Shown here: one piece after another, positions 44,017 through 55,192 of the stretch
Layout of the letters: every line of letters starts with the position of its first letter
How positions within the stretch are numbered: position 1 is the stretch's first letter
NCBI GenBank assembly: GCA_028583605.1
Contig: CM053328.1
Coordinates: forward strand, 29,175,578 to 29,239,577
Reading direction: 5' to 3'
DNA length: 64,000 nucleotides
Origin: Dastarcus helophoroides
Lineage: Eukaryota; Arthropoda; Insecta; Coleoptera; Bothrideridae
The notes under the pieces: model-generated
Databases searched by the model: none
What the model saw: only the letters and a program-made list of their open reading frames with translations
What the model was told of the DNA's origin: nothing
Translations under genes and position numbers: made by a program

Positions 44017-45560
44017 ATGCAATATGGTCTCCCCAAAGTTCACAAACCCAACATTCCCTTTAGGCCCATTGTCAGCACGATAAATTCACCTACCTACAAT
44101 GTCTCGAAATATTTATTTAACATCCTCAAGTCATATACCGGAAACACATCATCATACGTCCTAAATTCTAAACACTTTGTCGAATTATTAGCCGAATTAA
44201 CCATAGACTCCAACGACATACTGGTAAGTTTTGACGTCACTTCACGATTCACTAATGTTCCAGTTTCCAACTCCATGACGATATTTCGTCAATTACTTTC
44301 AGGCAAAGGAAATGCAGATTATCTAGCTGATTTAACTGAAATGTGCCTCACATCGACTTATTTTTCTTTCAATGGCAGCTTCCATAAACAAGTCTTTGGC
44401 AGCAAATATTTTCATGGAATCTTTTGAAAACACTGCGTTGGAAACTGCGGATTTAAAACCCAAGGTTTGGCTTCGTTATGTAGATGATACATTTATTGTA
44501 TGGCCACATGCCAAGGATTCACTAAATTTATTTTTGGAACAACTAAGCAGTTTACATTCTTCCATTAGCTTCACTATGAAAATCGAAAACAACGGTTCTC
44601 TTCCTTTTCTTGACGTACTGGTCACCCGTTTACCAAACGGTCGCGTTTCTCATTCCGTTTATCGAAAACCCACCCATACTAATCGTTATTTGCATGCAGG
44701 GTCCCATCATCACCTTTCCCAAAAACGTTCTGTCATAAATTCACTGGTTTCACGAGTTGTAGCAATTTCACATCCGATAAATCTTTCAGACGAGTTGAAC
44801 AAAATTCGTTTCAACCTTCTCAACAATGGTTACAAATCGTACGACATTGAAACTGTAATTAAACGACATCTTCACCCTACCCCTCGCCCTTCACAAAATT
44901 CAATAATTTTTTCTAAAGCCTTTCTTCCTTATGTTTACGAAGTAACAGATCAAATCGGAAAATTATTGAGAAAACATAACATCAAACCCATTTTTTTATC
45001 ATCCTCAAAGATCCAACAGCTCCTCCCATCTCCCAAAGATAAAATTTTATCCTTTTGTTCTAATGGTGTGTACAGGGTTCCTTGTTCTTGTGGTTCAGTG
45101 TACATCGGAAAAACAGGGCGATTATTTAAAACGCGAATATCCGAGCACCAAAGATGTCTTAGGTCTGGTTTATTTTTGCAGGTCACCCATTGCGGAACAT
45201 CAACATGAGATCGGACATAAGATTATCTTCAATAATATTTCAATTATATCCAATATTCCCAATTACTATAATAGGAAGATACGCGAGGCCATTGAAATCC
45301 AAAAATTTCCCAAAAACATCAGCAGAGGCGACGGTTACATGCTTTCCTCCAATCATTGGAAATCTTCGGGAAGTGATCGCGCAGACGAATGGTATATAAA
45401 GTGTCCCTTTCCCTCTTTCCTCTCAGAAGGGTTTCGTCATGTTATGGTGGACATAGTGAGTTACCGTGCTCTACTGTCTAAACTTTCTTATCCTTTGTAC
45501 CAATTTTCAATTCAGAAGAGTTTCCCCTCTGGTATGGTGAACATACTGAGTTACCGTGCT
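44017..45560 (+). pseudogene. Penelope-like RT / GIY-YIG endonuclease polyprotein (broken)
   Basis: Frame 1 (44017-44427) starts in the RT fingers (GLPKVHKPNIPFRPIVS, then FDVTSRFTNVP in motif A). A small deletion removes the usual motif B core after FHKQVFG, and frame 2 (44372-45208) continues with ANIFMESFENTAL, RYVDDTFIVW (motif C, intact) and NNGSLPFLDVLVTR. Further on are VYRKPTHTNRYLHAGSHHH and the endonuclease YRVPCSCGSVYIGKTGRLFK. Another frameshift near 45185 moves to 45063-45572, with IAEHQHEIGHKI, NYYNRKIREAIEIQKFP and DGYMLSSNHW, then the 90-bp terminal repeats. The enzyme class copies element RNA and uses GIY-YIG cleavage for insertion. The 5' third of the usual ORF is missing. 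Confidence 0.9.
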
Positions 45561-45571
45561 CTGGTGTTTTG
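45420..45571 (+). repeat. 90-bp in-frame repeat at the Penelope ORF end
   Basis: The TGAGTTACCGTGCTCT word recurs with a 90-bp period (TTACCGTG at 45461 and 45551). Ninety bases is 30 codons, so the frame is preserved and the peptide VDIVSYRALLSKLSYPLYQF repeats. The 37.4-kb unit has 2.4 copies and the 13.8-kb fragment about 1.5, so the copy number differs between elements. Confidence 0.8.
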
Positions 45572-45770
45572 AAATTGGCCTTTTCATTTTTGCATATTCC
45601 CTTATATTTCTCTTTTCATTTATAGTTTCTTTTCTTTGTTCCTGAAGAAACCCTTACGATGGAGGGCGAAACGTCGAACACTTTTATTGGTTCTTTGACA
45701 CGGTCCAATCTCGGAAGGAGTATATCGTGTACTGACTCTGGCCGTGGAAGCCTTGGTTATCATATTGAAT

Positions 45771-46743
45771 TCTCTTTTAAAATTCATAATACAAAACTCT
45801 ATATGTATATTTATGAAAAGCAAAAAACACCCTGTCGTATGATTCGAACGCTCAAGAAAGACAAAGGACGTCAGTATTTTTCTCTAATGAATGCCCACTC
45901 CTGATCTTTCTTTTGTAGTAGGGACGATTTGAAGTCAATTATTTGGTAAAAGTTTCAAGGAATCAAAACTTCCTAACTAGACAACAGGAATACCAAACGA
46001 CAAAGAGTTTTCTGTTTAGAAAAATTTAACTAGTTCACAAAGAAAATTGAATGAGTTTTGTTCATTATCTCGCTTTTATTAGAAACCTTTCTTTTATATG
46101 AACAAAAAAATGGACCGTCTCGCTTCAATTGACTTTAATCAGCATTCGACATTTCTTTGTCTTGCCGGCGAAATTTTGCATAACAAGGCATCTATTTATT
46201 TTCAAGTGGTATACTTTGTACCGAGAGAATGGAAAGGAGCTTTGATTTTTCATAGGATTCAAAGAAACAAGAAGCACTTATCGTTTTGATTTTATTAACT
46301 TCTCGAGTGCATCAATTCAAATGCAAATATAATGCGACTTTAAGGCAGTCAATTGTGTGGAATGCAGTTTTAAGTGTTAGATCTTCTCAATGTGTATTTT
46401 TTCGACGTGTAGATAAAAAACTACTTTATTACGTCAATAATTACAAAGTTGAAATCCACATTAATATGCGATTGCACTGATTTTTGTTTAAATAATTTTT
46501 TTTTAAATGGGCAGTCTACCAACAGAAACGAAAACTTAAAACTAGGAAATAACAGTGATAAAATGTTTCCTGATGTTATTGTTTATGATGTAATTTAATT
46601 GTTCTGGAACTAACCTAAAATGTTTATATATTTTGATATCTGCGGGGACATACCTAAAATTTTATATCATTTACATTAAACTCAGGTGACAGGCGACTTA
46701 TACACAAGCCTTGATCCTAGGTTATATCCGAACCTTTCCATTT
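45771..46743. other. Non-genic sequence
   Basis: Frames at 46098-46289 and 46286-46480 have no recognisable domain and no splice context. Confidence 0.35.
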
Positions 46744-46815
46744 ATTCATCGTGATATTATCCAATATATTCATCGTAATATTATTCAATATATTCATCAC
46801 AATTATTCCGTAGTT
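46744..46815 (+). repeat. Three tandem 24-bp units
   Basis: ATTCATCGTGATATTATCCA, ATTCATCGTAATATTATTCA and ATTCATCACAATTATTCC succeed each other, the first two separated by ATAT. Short local duplication. Confidence 0.6.
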
Positions 46816-47719
46816 AAGTCTCCCATTTTATAATTGCAATAATATAATCTGATACTTTTACATTTTACAAGAAATAACTGGGTCACAGAAGCACAAAGGT
46901 CAAAAGATAGGGTTATAATACTACTGAAATCAAAATATCTAATGACGATTTAAGAAATGTCATTAAAAATATAACAGCATCGCCAAACGCTCAGCCAAAT
47001 GTTACTAATTATTGTGACTCTGTCAGGGGTTGTTCAAACTGCGCAGGTGAAATTATATGCATATCTTTATTACGCCGATTTTAATCTCATACGTCGCATT
47101 AGTCTTTCGAACTGACGCAGAGTGGTCCGTAAATACGAAAACGTGACCAAAAGTAAAAAAATGATATTATTGATTTGGTACTTTTAATATGTGTTGACAG
47201 GACCACCTAGCATGTTTTCCACCCAAAAACAAGAACAAGATATTTAGTTGTATTTGTCCAGTTTCCTGTTTGACCATTGTGTACGTAGCGCGAATATGGG
47301 TTTTTCTCCTCTAAGTCAGTACAATTAAATAATTTACTCGCAATTTCTTATAATCAATAATTGTGTTTGCTATTAAACAATACATTTGGCAATGTATTTC
47401 ATGAACGAGATATTAAATTTTCGCATTCCGATATAGATAAAATTTACATATTTCTCAATATTCTGCACCAAAGTTAGTTAGAATTTCTATACTGGGCATT
47501 TATTAATTAAATAGCGTAAGTTTCAGCTGCGGAAAGCTGCGGTTTTGGTTTTTTTATTAACATTTAAATTCGAAAATGCACGAGCTTTATTTTTCAAAGA
47601 AATGGCTTCATTTAAATTTCCGTAAGTATTGGTTACAGATTTGACATTCTAATACAAGGTATATGTAGCTTAATTAATATTTTCGTTAATTAAATAACAA
47701 TGTTTATTAATGGTGCCCC
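46816..47719. other. Non-genic AT-rich sequence
   Basis: No supported feature. Confidence 0.35.
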
Positions 47720-50258
47720 TTATTTTGGTGATTTTCAGATTTCTTCGGTTTCTCCCCTAAAATACATATAACGTGAAGTAGAGTCTAACTGCCAGGAAAA
47801 GATCTTGTCGAAAAAATGCTGAAATACGTTGATTTTGTTTGCAAGGGGCATAATTTTGAAAGCAAAAATCATAGCTCAAATTCCACTTTTCGGTGAGGGG
47901 GTGTCATCCTCCAAAATTTTTTTAATGGGAATGGGGATCAAGTGTTAGTCATTGAAAAGTGTTTCTGATTCACTTGCTTTTTAAAAATTATGTCAGTTAC
48001 GAAGTTACGAAGTCTTGAAGTACCATTAGTACATATCTCGAAAACAGCAAGAATTAAACTGATTTTATATCAAGTGAAGGAATTTTTGTTTTTTGTTGCA
48101 ATGGAGGTTGGTGACACAGTACGTACTTCGTAAACACGATAAGTTTTTAAATGAAATTAATATATTTTGCATTTTTGACTAAATTTTAAAAACGGAGCGC
48201 GAGTGTATAGAAAATGAAACACCCTTTTCAATGATGCATTTCTTGATTCCATTCCAGAAAAGTATCACAGTAAAATAGTAAACCCTTGTTTTCAGTAACA
48301 TCATGGAAAACGGATCACCAGCTTCTACCATAAGGAAAAAAAGGGCTCAATGGACTTCGCAACAGATGGAAAACGCTGTTAAAATGGTAGAAAGGGGTAT
48401 ATTATCTACATATGCTGCTGCAGCCAGATGCAACATCCTAAGAAGAACCCTACGCAACCGTCTAGCGAGTGGTTCGATTACACGAAAGCTAGGTCGGTCG
48501 GCTATATTGACTACAAAACAAGAAGCTGGACTTGTCAGAAGAATCATACGTTTGGCTGATGTTGGAGTGCCGATGACTTTAAAGATGTTGCGTGTACAAG
48601 CTTTTTTATTCTGTTAAATTTAGAAAATTCCAAACACTTTCAATTATGCCAAAAATGCCGCGGGGAAGAAATGGTTGAGGTTATTTCTCAAGCGACACCC
48701 TGAATTAGCACGTCGTCAAGCACAGATGATGAATCCAGCTTGTGCTCAAAAATTAAATACAGATATTGTTGGCGATCACTTTTCCAAATACAAAAGCGTG
48801 CTGGATAGACTTGGAATTGAACATAAACCTGAAAGCATTTACAACTATCGATGAAAAAAATTGTCGCATATCTTTGCACCATCAACAGGAAGTTCTGACA
48901 GCCAAAGGGAGAGTTCATCAAATAGCGAATGAGCAAGCTGAAAGTGTGACTGTGGTAGGCTGCGGAAATACTATAGGATCAGCTATTCCGCCAATGATAT
49001 TGTTCAAAGGCAAGAGACTAAACCCAGAATTCCAAGATAATTTATCTCCAGGCTCTCTGGTGAAGATGACGCCAAAAGGAAGTATGACGACAGAAACTTT
49101 CATAGAGTTTATTAATCACTTGCATAAATACAGAACATCATGGCCATGTCTCCTCATATTTGATGGTGCAAAATGCCACCTGAACATTACTATTGTCGAG
49201 GAAGCTGAGAAATGTGGCATTACTTTATATTGTCTTCCGTCAAATACCGACGCACGAGTTACACCCCATGGATAAATCTGTTTATCGTTCTTCTGAGCAC
49301 CATTGGGACCAAAAGTTGATTAAATACGTCAATCAGCATCCCGAACGAACCCTTAACAAGACAAGCTTCAATGTCATTCTCTCACAAGTATGGCCGAAAT
49401 GCATGACTATTACTAATATTTCGAATGAGTTTCGCGCTACAGAGTTATACCATATAACCCAAATGCTATTCCTGAAGAGGCGTTTGCGCCCTCTACGTTG
49501 TCAGAACTTCCAAATCCTACAAACATTGAGAATATTGCTGTCTTATCTGATAAATCGGGGGAACAAGAAATTTCAACTGCAAATGTGGAAGATCCAGATG
49601 GGTCAGGCTTAAATACTGAGAATTTGCCACTGTCCTTGCTCTCAAAAAACAATCTGACTGCTAGAACTCCACTTAACATAGACAATCAATCAACTACGTG
49701 TGAGATTCATGAATTTTTACCAACTTCTAAGTTTAAAGTTGCAGCGACTGCTCCACACAAGAAGTCTCTGAATTACAGGGCTCAAGAGCTAACAAAAGAT
49801 TTGTTTGGTGACAATGCTACGAATTCCACATCACACATTAGTGTACCAGAAGATGTTCCTGGTACTTCTTCCATGATAAAAATGAACACAAAGACACGAA
49901 AATCAGCGTCCGTTACCGACTGTACATCTGTACAACCTGCAGTTGCTTCAACGCGAAAGCGAACCTCAGTAAAGACCGCTTCTTTGACAGCAGATAAGCT
50001 TAGGGGATCTAAACCAAAACGTCACGATAATAAACCTTCTTGGTACTGTCCAGCTTGTAAAGAAGATCGAGTTGATGATATGCGACATGTCTTAATTGTG
50101 GCGTTTGGTATCATGAGGTGTGTGTTGCACTCATACCCGCTGATAAAATATTTTACTGTTTAGGAGATTGTTTAAAAAAAAGATGAAAAAGACTAATCAA
50201 TATAGTACTTTTACATGATGAGAAACTCGTTAAGTCTGATCTAAAATCACCAAAATAA
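47720..50258 (+). mobile_element. Pogo/Tigger-like DNA transposon with candidate inverted ends
   Basis: A 16-bp exact inverted pair, TTATTTTGGTGATTTT at 47720-47735 and its complement at 50243-50258, brackets the transposase ORF (583 bp before its start, about 60 bp after its zinc-finger end). A looser match (CAGAT, GTTTCTC) continues inward. The outermost bases and TA target duplication are not convincing, so the true ends might lie slightly outside. Confidence 0.5.
48303..50200 (+). pseudogene. Pogo/Tigger-like DDE transposase with C-terminal zinc finger (broken)
   Basis: In order: a pipsqueak-type HTH (48303-48600: NAVKMVERGILSTYAAAARC then NILRRTLRNRLASG); in another frame from about 48646, a CENP-B-like segment (AGKKWLRLFLKRHPELARR, FSKYKSVLDRLGIEHKPESI); then a DDE_1 domain (IDEKNCRISL, IGSAIPPMILFKGKRL, CLLIFDGAKCHLNITIVEEA). 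A frame change near 49270 leads to HELHPMDKSVYRSSEHHW, with the third aspartate. A low-complexity linker (49498-50040) ends in WYCPACKED. One more frame shift gives CLNCGVWYHEVC and FYCLGDCLKKR, completing a PHD-like finger. At least three frameshifts disable it, but the three acidic positions can all be seen. Confidence 0.88.
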
Positions 50259-52259
50259 TTAATAGGATCTCATTAGATTTAATACCAGTATTGACAACGT
50301 TTTGTATTAATTAAGAAGTTGAATGCTTACTTGTTTTTATTAAGGCTTTATTAAGACACAGGGTTCCCAATAAAGCCAAAGTGACATTTTAGTTATTCGT
50401 GTTCACAAAAATGTGATTTTTGTTTCTGAAGCAATTTTGTTTCATTTATTACAAAGTTCAATAAATAAATATAAGTATATCAAATTACCTGTGCGTTTTT
50501 ATTATAAACCTGCTAGTTAGGTAATAAAAAAATTAAGGTAGGCCTTATTTGGTAAACTTACCTTATCAAATAATTTTCTTTATTTATGGTTTCTTATTTC
50601 GTTTAAAAAAAAAATTGACATCATGTACAAAATCGGTGTCTTCATGGATTATTAAAATTTCTTTTTATCTAAAATTCCCATTTTTTCTAACAATTTCTAC
50701 CATTATGAGTCTGCTATATTATTTATCAAAAAAATTACGTCATATTCTTAATTAGCCACCCCAAAAACTTAAAAATACACTCAATTTTTACATCGTCTTT
50801 TATTTTTTGTCACATATTCCTGTTTTCGGACCATTGTTACACCAGAGTTTGTTTTCCTCTTTATTTAGAAGTCAGACCAAACTGATAAAGTTATTAATAC
50901 TGTGCGTACTCGTATATTTCTTTCCATTAATAGTCTAATTGAAATAATTGACATTTCCAACCCTTACTTCGTGGATACACCTCTAATTGACGAGAATTCG
51001 GATTAGATGGAATATTCGTAGGAGTCTGTGATCCATGGAGCTTGTTATCATAACAACGGCTAATGATGCAGTAATGCGAAACCTGGTCCGGTATTAGCAA
51101 ATATTTATCGAAAACCTTGTGGAATTTTTGTTGCGTTTTTATCGTTAATAAAGTTTAATACTTATGAATATTAAATTAGGATCCCATATTTCTAGTCCAA
51201 CTCCTTCTGTTTGTTTGGATCCGTCTGCGTATCAAACAGATGCGTTGTTTGCTAGCCTTTCACCATGTATATTTCATATCTGGAATAGACAAAGTGAAAT
51301 GTCTGGATAATGTCTGGAATTTTTAACATCTTTTGCTTTTTAATTGTTAATAAACTTTAATAGTTAGTCTAATTGAGTAAAATCAACAAAGTTTTCTTTC
51401 CGTTTCATATAATGAACTTCCATTTTTGGATATAAATTTAATGGCTCTTTAGAGAGAAGAACACGGTTAAGGAAATAAGAAAAATAATGAAATCAATAAG
51501 TTATCTACATTCGGGTCAGTTCACGCATAGCCATGTGGGAAATCACATAACCGCTACATTAGATTTGTTACTAGTGGGATATTAAAGAAATCTAGATATT
51601 ACACTTGTGGCCTGAATGCAATTCCCTCGAATTATATACTTAGATTGTGAAGTTATATTATCTCCAACAGTTTATGTTTAATTCTAGAAGTCATCTACTT
51701 AAATTACTTAATCCCCAGGTTGCAAATTAGCCGATAGCCCAAAAAATTTTAATTTCTCAGGATAGGTGCAGTGTAGTCTCTCAGAAGTACACAGTGCCTA
51801 TTTTTAAGAGGAACTATTTGAGACTTGTGGCATCTATGAAGAAATGTAAAGACAAAGTTTAAAAAAATTTCGTCATATGTTCACAAAACTCAAAACGAAT
51901 GGTAGTTAGAAAATATTTCTTTAGTATTAGCCACACTATAACACTTGCCCTTGTTTATTAACAAAATATTTGCCATTCCTTGTGCAATTAGTCGATTGAT
52001 TTTCATGCGACAAAGCTAATCATTCAGCGACTTTTTCAGGCACCCAGAACTGAAAATTTGAGTTGATGATTTAATGTTTCCATCTGTTAGGCATAACCAA
52101 AACAGGTTTTGTTTCTCTGAGTGACGCAATCTAAAACGAGTGTTAAATTATGGTTTGAAAATATTTTAATTCGACGTAAATATATCTAAAAAAAAATTAC
52201 GTATACATATCGAAAATCGTTGGTAAAATCAACAGTGCACACTCGTAGGTTTTTTGAAT
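50259..52259. other. Non-genic AT-rich sequence
   Basis: The frame at 50549-50755 is compositional. Mixed-composition patches near 50990-51120 and 51180-51260 show no exon structure. Confidence 0.35.
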
Positions 52260-52652
52260 ACCTTAAGCTTAGAATTTAAACTTTTTTCTACAAATGAATC
52301 TCAACTCTCAACTCTAAATATCGAGCAAAATTCAAAAAATTGACCAACCGTCTTTTCAAGTCTCTCAAAATTTCAAATTTTCAGCTTTAGTTTTAAAATC
52401 GTTGTCAAAATGTCGAAGTCTAAACTCTGAAGTTTGACTAAAATTTCCAAGCCTCGATTTCAAACTCGAGATTTCGGAAAGTGAGTTAAAATTTCGAGTG
52501 TAAATTTGAAAATTCCGCTTGTTTTTTTAAATATCGAGTTTTAAATGAAATTTCGATTCCAAGACATTTTTTTCGCAGAATTTTGATTTAAATGTTAATT
52601 TAAACATGTCATAAAAACGTCAAAACTAAAACTCGAGATTCAACATTTATAT
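52260..52652. repeat. Low-complexity AAATTTCGA-type DNA
   Basis: Words such as AAATTTCGAGT, CTCGAGATTTCGG and TCAAAATTTC recur without a fixed period, ending at the solo LTR target site. Confidence 0.4.
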
Positions 52653-52972
52653 TGTTATCGGTTCAAATGATTAACACTTGGTGAATTGTAACCACTTTAT
52701 ATCCAAACTGAACTCGGAACAATACAATTGCAATTCACTAATACAGTATAATTAACTAACTTATTTAATGACTTCTAACTAACTCACAGGAAAAAGCGAA
52801 CGCGTTATATAGGTCCCGTTTCGAGTTCTAAAAGGAACAAGCAGATAAGACTTATCGTTTCCCGAAATTTTTGGAACGCTTATCTGCCTTTTGATTCATT
52901 ATCGCGGTCGCTTCCCCTTATCAAATTTTCTACAAAATTCCTAGCTAAATTTTATAACTACATTTTGTTACA
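52653..52972 (-). mobile_element. Solo LTR of a Ty3/gypsy-type retrotransposon (copy B)
   Basis: On the minus strand it runs from TGTAACAAAATG to ACCGATAACA and is flanked on both sides by a perfect ATAT (52649-52652 and 52973-52976). ATAT is the preferred 4-bp target of the 17.6/297-like gypsy lineage in insects. It has a TATA-like CTATATAACGCG and shares its main blocks with copy A. The lack of an internal region and the intact duplication indicate loss by LTR-LTR recombination. Confidence 0.88.
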
Positions 52973-53082
52973 ATATTTTTTTTTCAAAAACTTGAATGTA
53001 GAATCAAAACAGCTTTTTTTTAGAGTCTTGACGTTATTCTTAGAACCGTTACCTAAAAAAACCGATTTTAAGTTTAATAATT

Positions 53083-53221
53083 ATCTCTATGATGATAGCT
53101 TGGCTATCGAAACGCGTTAGAGCAACCTTTGTTAGGATTTTTAATCTTTTTTTGGTTTCAAGGAACAAGATTTGTATTTCAGTTTTTGAAGATAACCAAG
53201 GACCACTCCGTTGCACCAAAA
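53083..53221 (+). repeat. Dispersed palindrome family, copy 5 (single arm)
   Basis: Forward arm from ATGATGATAGCTTGGC through TATCGAAACGCGTTAGAG, TTTGGTTTCAAGGAACAAG and GAAGATAACCAAGGACC to TTGCACCAAA. No reverse arm. Here the first part reads CTATGATGA rather than CTGAAGATGA. Confidence 0.8.
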
Positions 53222-53929
53222 TTAATAATATTATAATCTTCGAGTTTAAAATGGTAACATGAAATTTTGAGCAAACAGTTGAGACCACAAATAATTGAGA
53301 GCATTTTTAAAAAATTAACTTTAAAATAAAATTTTCAGAACTAGTAGCGCTTTATCAATGCTTAGTGCCATCTTTTGTGTAGTTATTTCGAAGCTTTGTG
53401 ATAAAAAGTAGAGATTTTAAATATATATAAAAAAGTGTATATTTTGAGTTTTGAGAAGATATTTTGGACGAAATATTAAAAATTTTAGGTTTAAGCTTAG
53501 AATTATGCAAATAAACTCAACATTTCAAAAAAATTCGTAATCTATGTATTAAACAATTCTTAAGATTTTGAATTTGCCGAAAATTAGAAATCTGAGATTT
53601 CATGGAACCTTAAATTTTAGAAAAAATTAATATTCGTAAATGTAGTAGAATATTCGACGAAAAATAATCAACTTAAAATTAAGTATTTAAAAAATAATAA
53701 CAATTAATTAAAGTTTTTCCAGGTACTGAATTTTTTCTGTCGAAGTTTCAACTTTTGAGTTTACACTTTGTAAAAAAGTCTACATTTATTTAGCTAAACA
53801 ATTTAAAACACCATATTTCGAGAAAAAGGTTCACATTTTGAAAGAGATTTAAAATTTATACAACACAATTCTACTTTTAACACCAAATCTTGATGCCCCT
53901 ACTCATACCTCAAAATGGATGACATATCC
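53222..53929. other. Non-genic AT-rich sequence
   Basis: A-rich and T-rich mixture; nothing supported. Confidence 0.35.
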
Positions 53930-54475
53930 TGACCATTCTTTTTAGAGCTAAAAAGTACTTTACATCTCATCAGCTTATTAATACTATACAAAGCTCAAGT
54001 TAGGCCAACACTAGAATACTGTTCTCATGTTTGGAGTTCAGCCCCAAATCACACTTTATCTCTCTTGGATTCAATTCAAAGAAGAGCGATTCACCTAATT
54101 GATGACGAGAGTTTCACCGATTCTCTCGAAACACTAGAGCACAGGCGTACGGTTGGTGACTTGTCTCTTTTCCACAAGTACTATCATGGAAAATGCTCGC
54201 AGGAACCAATAGGATTGATCCCCCCAAGGACAAGATTTTTGAGGCGTACTAGACAGTCGGAGGCAGCAAATTCCTGTGCGGTTCAGCTTGACACAGCGAG
54301 GACTTCTATCTGCGGAGACTCTTTTTTTTATAGAACTTCCAAGTTATGGAACTTGTTACCGAAAGGAATTGTCCCCAAAAATTACAACCTATCCTTGTTT
54401 AAGAAGGCGGTTCATCGCCATTTATCTTTGTTTCCGCATTCTACTCGCAGTGCTTTGAAAGCATAATGGGGTTAC
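53930..54475 (+). pseudogene. Jockey-like LINE, 3' end of ORF2 (least decayed tail)
   Basis: Starts in a different frame (SHQLLILYKAQVRPTLEYCS then HVWSSAPNHT) and continues in the 133-codon frame at 54065-54466: IDDESFTDSLETLEHRRTVG, DLSLFHKYYHGKCSQEPIGL, FYRTSKLWNLLPKGIVPKN, ending LFPHSTRSALKA and TAA. This is the most intact copy of the tail in the window and shows the natural ORF end. It is 5'-truncated before the RT core ends. Confidence 0.85.
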
Positions 54476-54680
54476 CCTTTGCGAGTGAATTAAACTTAAA
54501 AAAAAACAATTCAAAGAATTAAACATATTGCTAGTCAATAATGAACTCCAGAGCACCCCAAGGTAAACAGTTTTAACTCAGAATACTAGACATAATTAAA
54601 GACCAAACTGCTATTTAAGCATCTATCCAAAAACTAACGAATTAAAATTTTCTAAAAGTAAAACGGAGATAATTATTTAC

Positions 54681-55035
54681 TTGTGCCGAGTTGTTCCTTG
54701 ATCCAAGACGGAAGAAAGGAATTATCCAGGATTTCTACGCAACGCAGGGGTCCTCGACTATATCCTTCAGCCGGAACCCTAAATATCCAGTTCACAAAAC
54801 CTTCGGGATCCCAAAATGGGAATCCACTTCTTAGAGGAAAGGCGTGGAACGAAAGTAGGACGATCGAAAGCGCTATTAAGCGATCTGCACAAGCGTATTT
54901 GACGCCTAAAATTAATGAGAATACGGTTTTCAATCTCAGGGATGAATATAAATTACATGCTGCTACCTCGGTGGTGTGCGGTTCCATAGTGATGCAGGAG
55001 CACCATTTTCTATAATCCCTGTCTATCCCGGCCAT
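54681..55035 (-). CDS. First coding exon of a putative membrane protein
   Basis: Minus-strand ATG in good context (AAAATGG) opens 118 codons to a donor (GGCACAA|GTAAAT, GT at 54680-54679). Without splicing the frame stops two codons later, consistent with read-through into an intron. The product begins MAGIDRDYRKWCSCITMEPH. A hydrophobic stretch follows (FSLILGVKYACADRLIALSI VLLSF, residues roughly 38-62), then SGFPFWDPEGFVNWIFRVPA. Cysteines cluster near the N-terminus (WCSC). Its base composition is markedly richer in GC than both flanks, and it carries no transposon motif. One or two membrane helices are likely; a small multi-pass insect protein would fit. I do not recognise the family. 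The exon ends in phase 1, so it cannot join directly to the exon at 34078. Confidence 0.6.
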
Positions 55036-55192
55036 TTTCGGATGGACAAAGATTATATTTAAAACCTAACAAAAAACCTCCCAGTAATTTCGACAGACAC
55101 TTAACAAACTTGCAAAATGCATGACTGTACGACACAGAAAAACAACCAAAAATAATAATTAGTTTAATGAATTCTAAAATAAATTTTTAATA

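Larger units (their letters stand above)
43895..45770 (+). mobile_element. Penelope-like retroelement with inverted terminal repeats
   Basis: The 3' terminal repeat lies at about 45585-45755 (TTTCTTTGTTCCTGAAGAAA, GGGCGAAACGTCGAACAC, CTTTGACACGGTCCAATC). A reverse copy lies at about 43895-44025 and is joined directly to the truncated 5' end of the coding region, just before QYGLPKVHKP. Penelope-like elements are known for terminal repeats in either orientation, and this is the inverted type. The coding part carries RT and a GIY-YIG endonuclease but has a deletion and frameshifts. Confidence 0.9.

Noticed and set aside
54276..54458. 60-codon plus frame in the LINE tail
   Set aside because: Alternative-frame shadow of the Jockey tail at 54065-54466.
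54683..55015. 110-codon plus frame opposite the putative host exon
   Set aside because: Antisense shadow; the minus strand has the better start, splice donor and protein-like composition.
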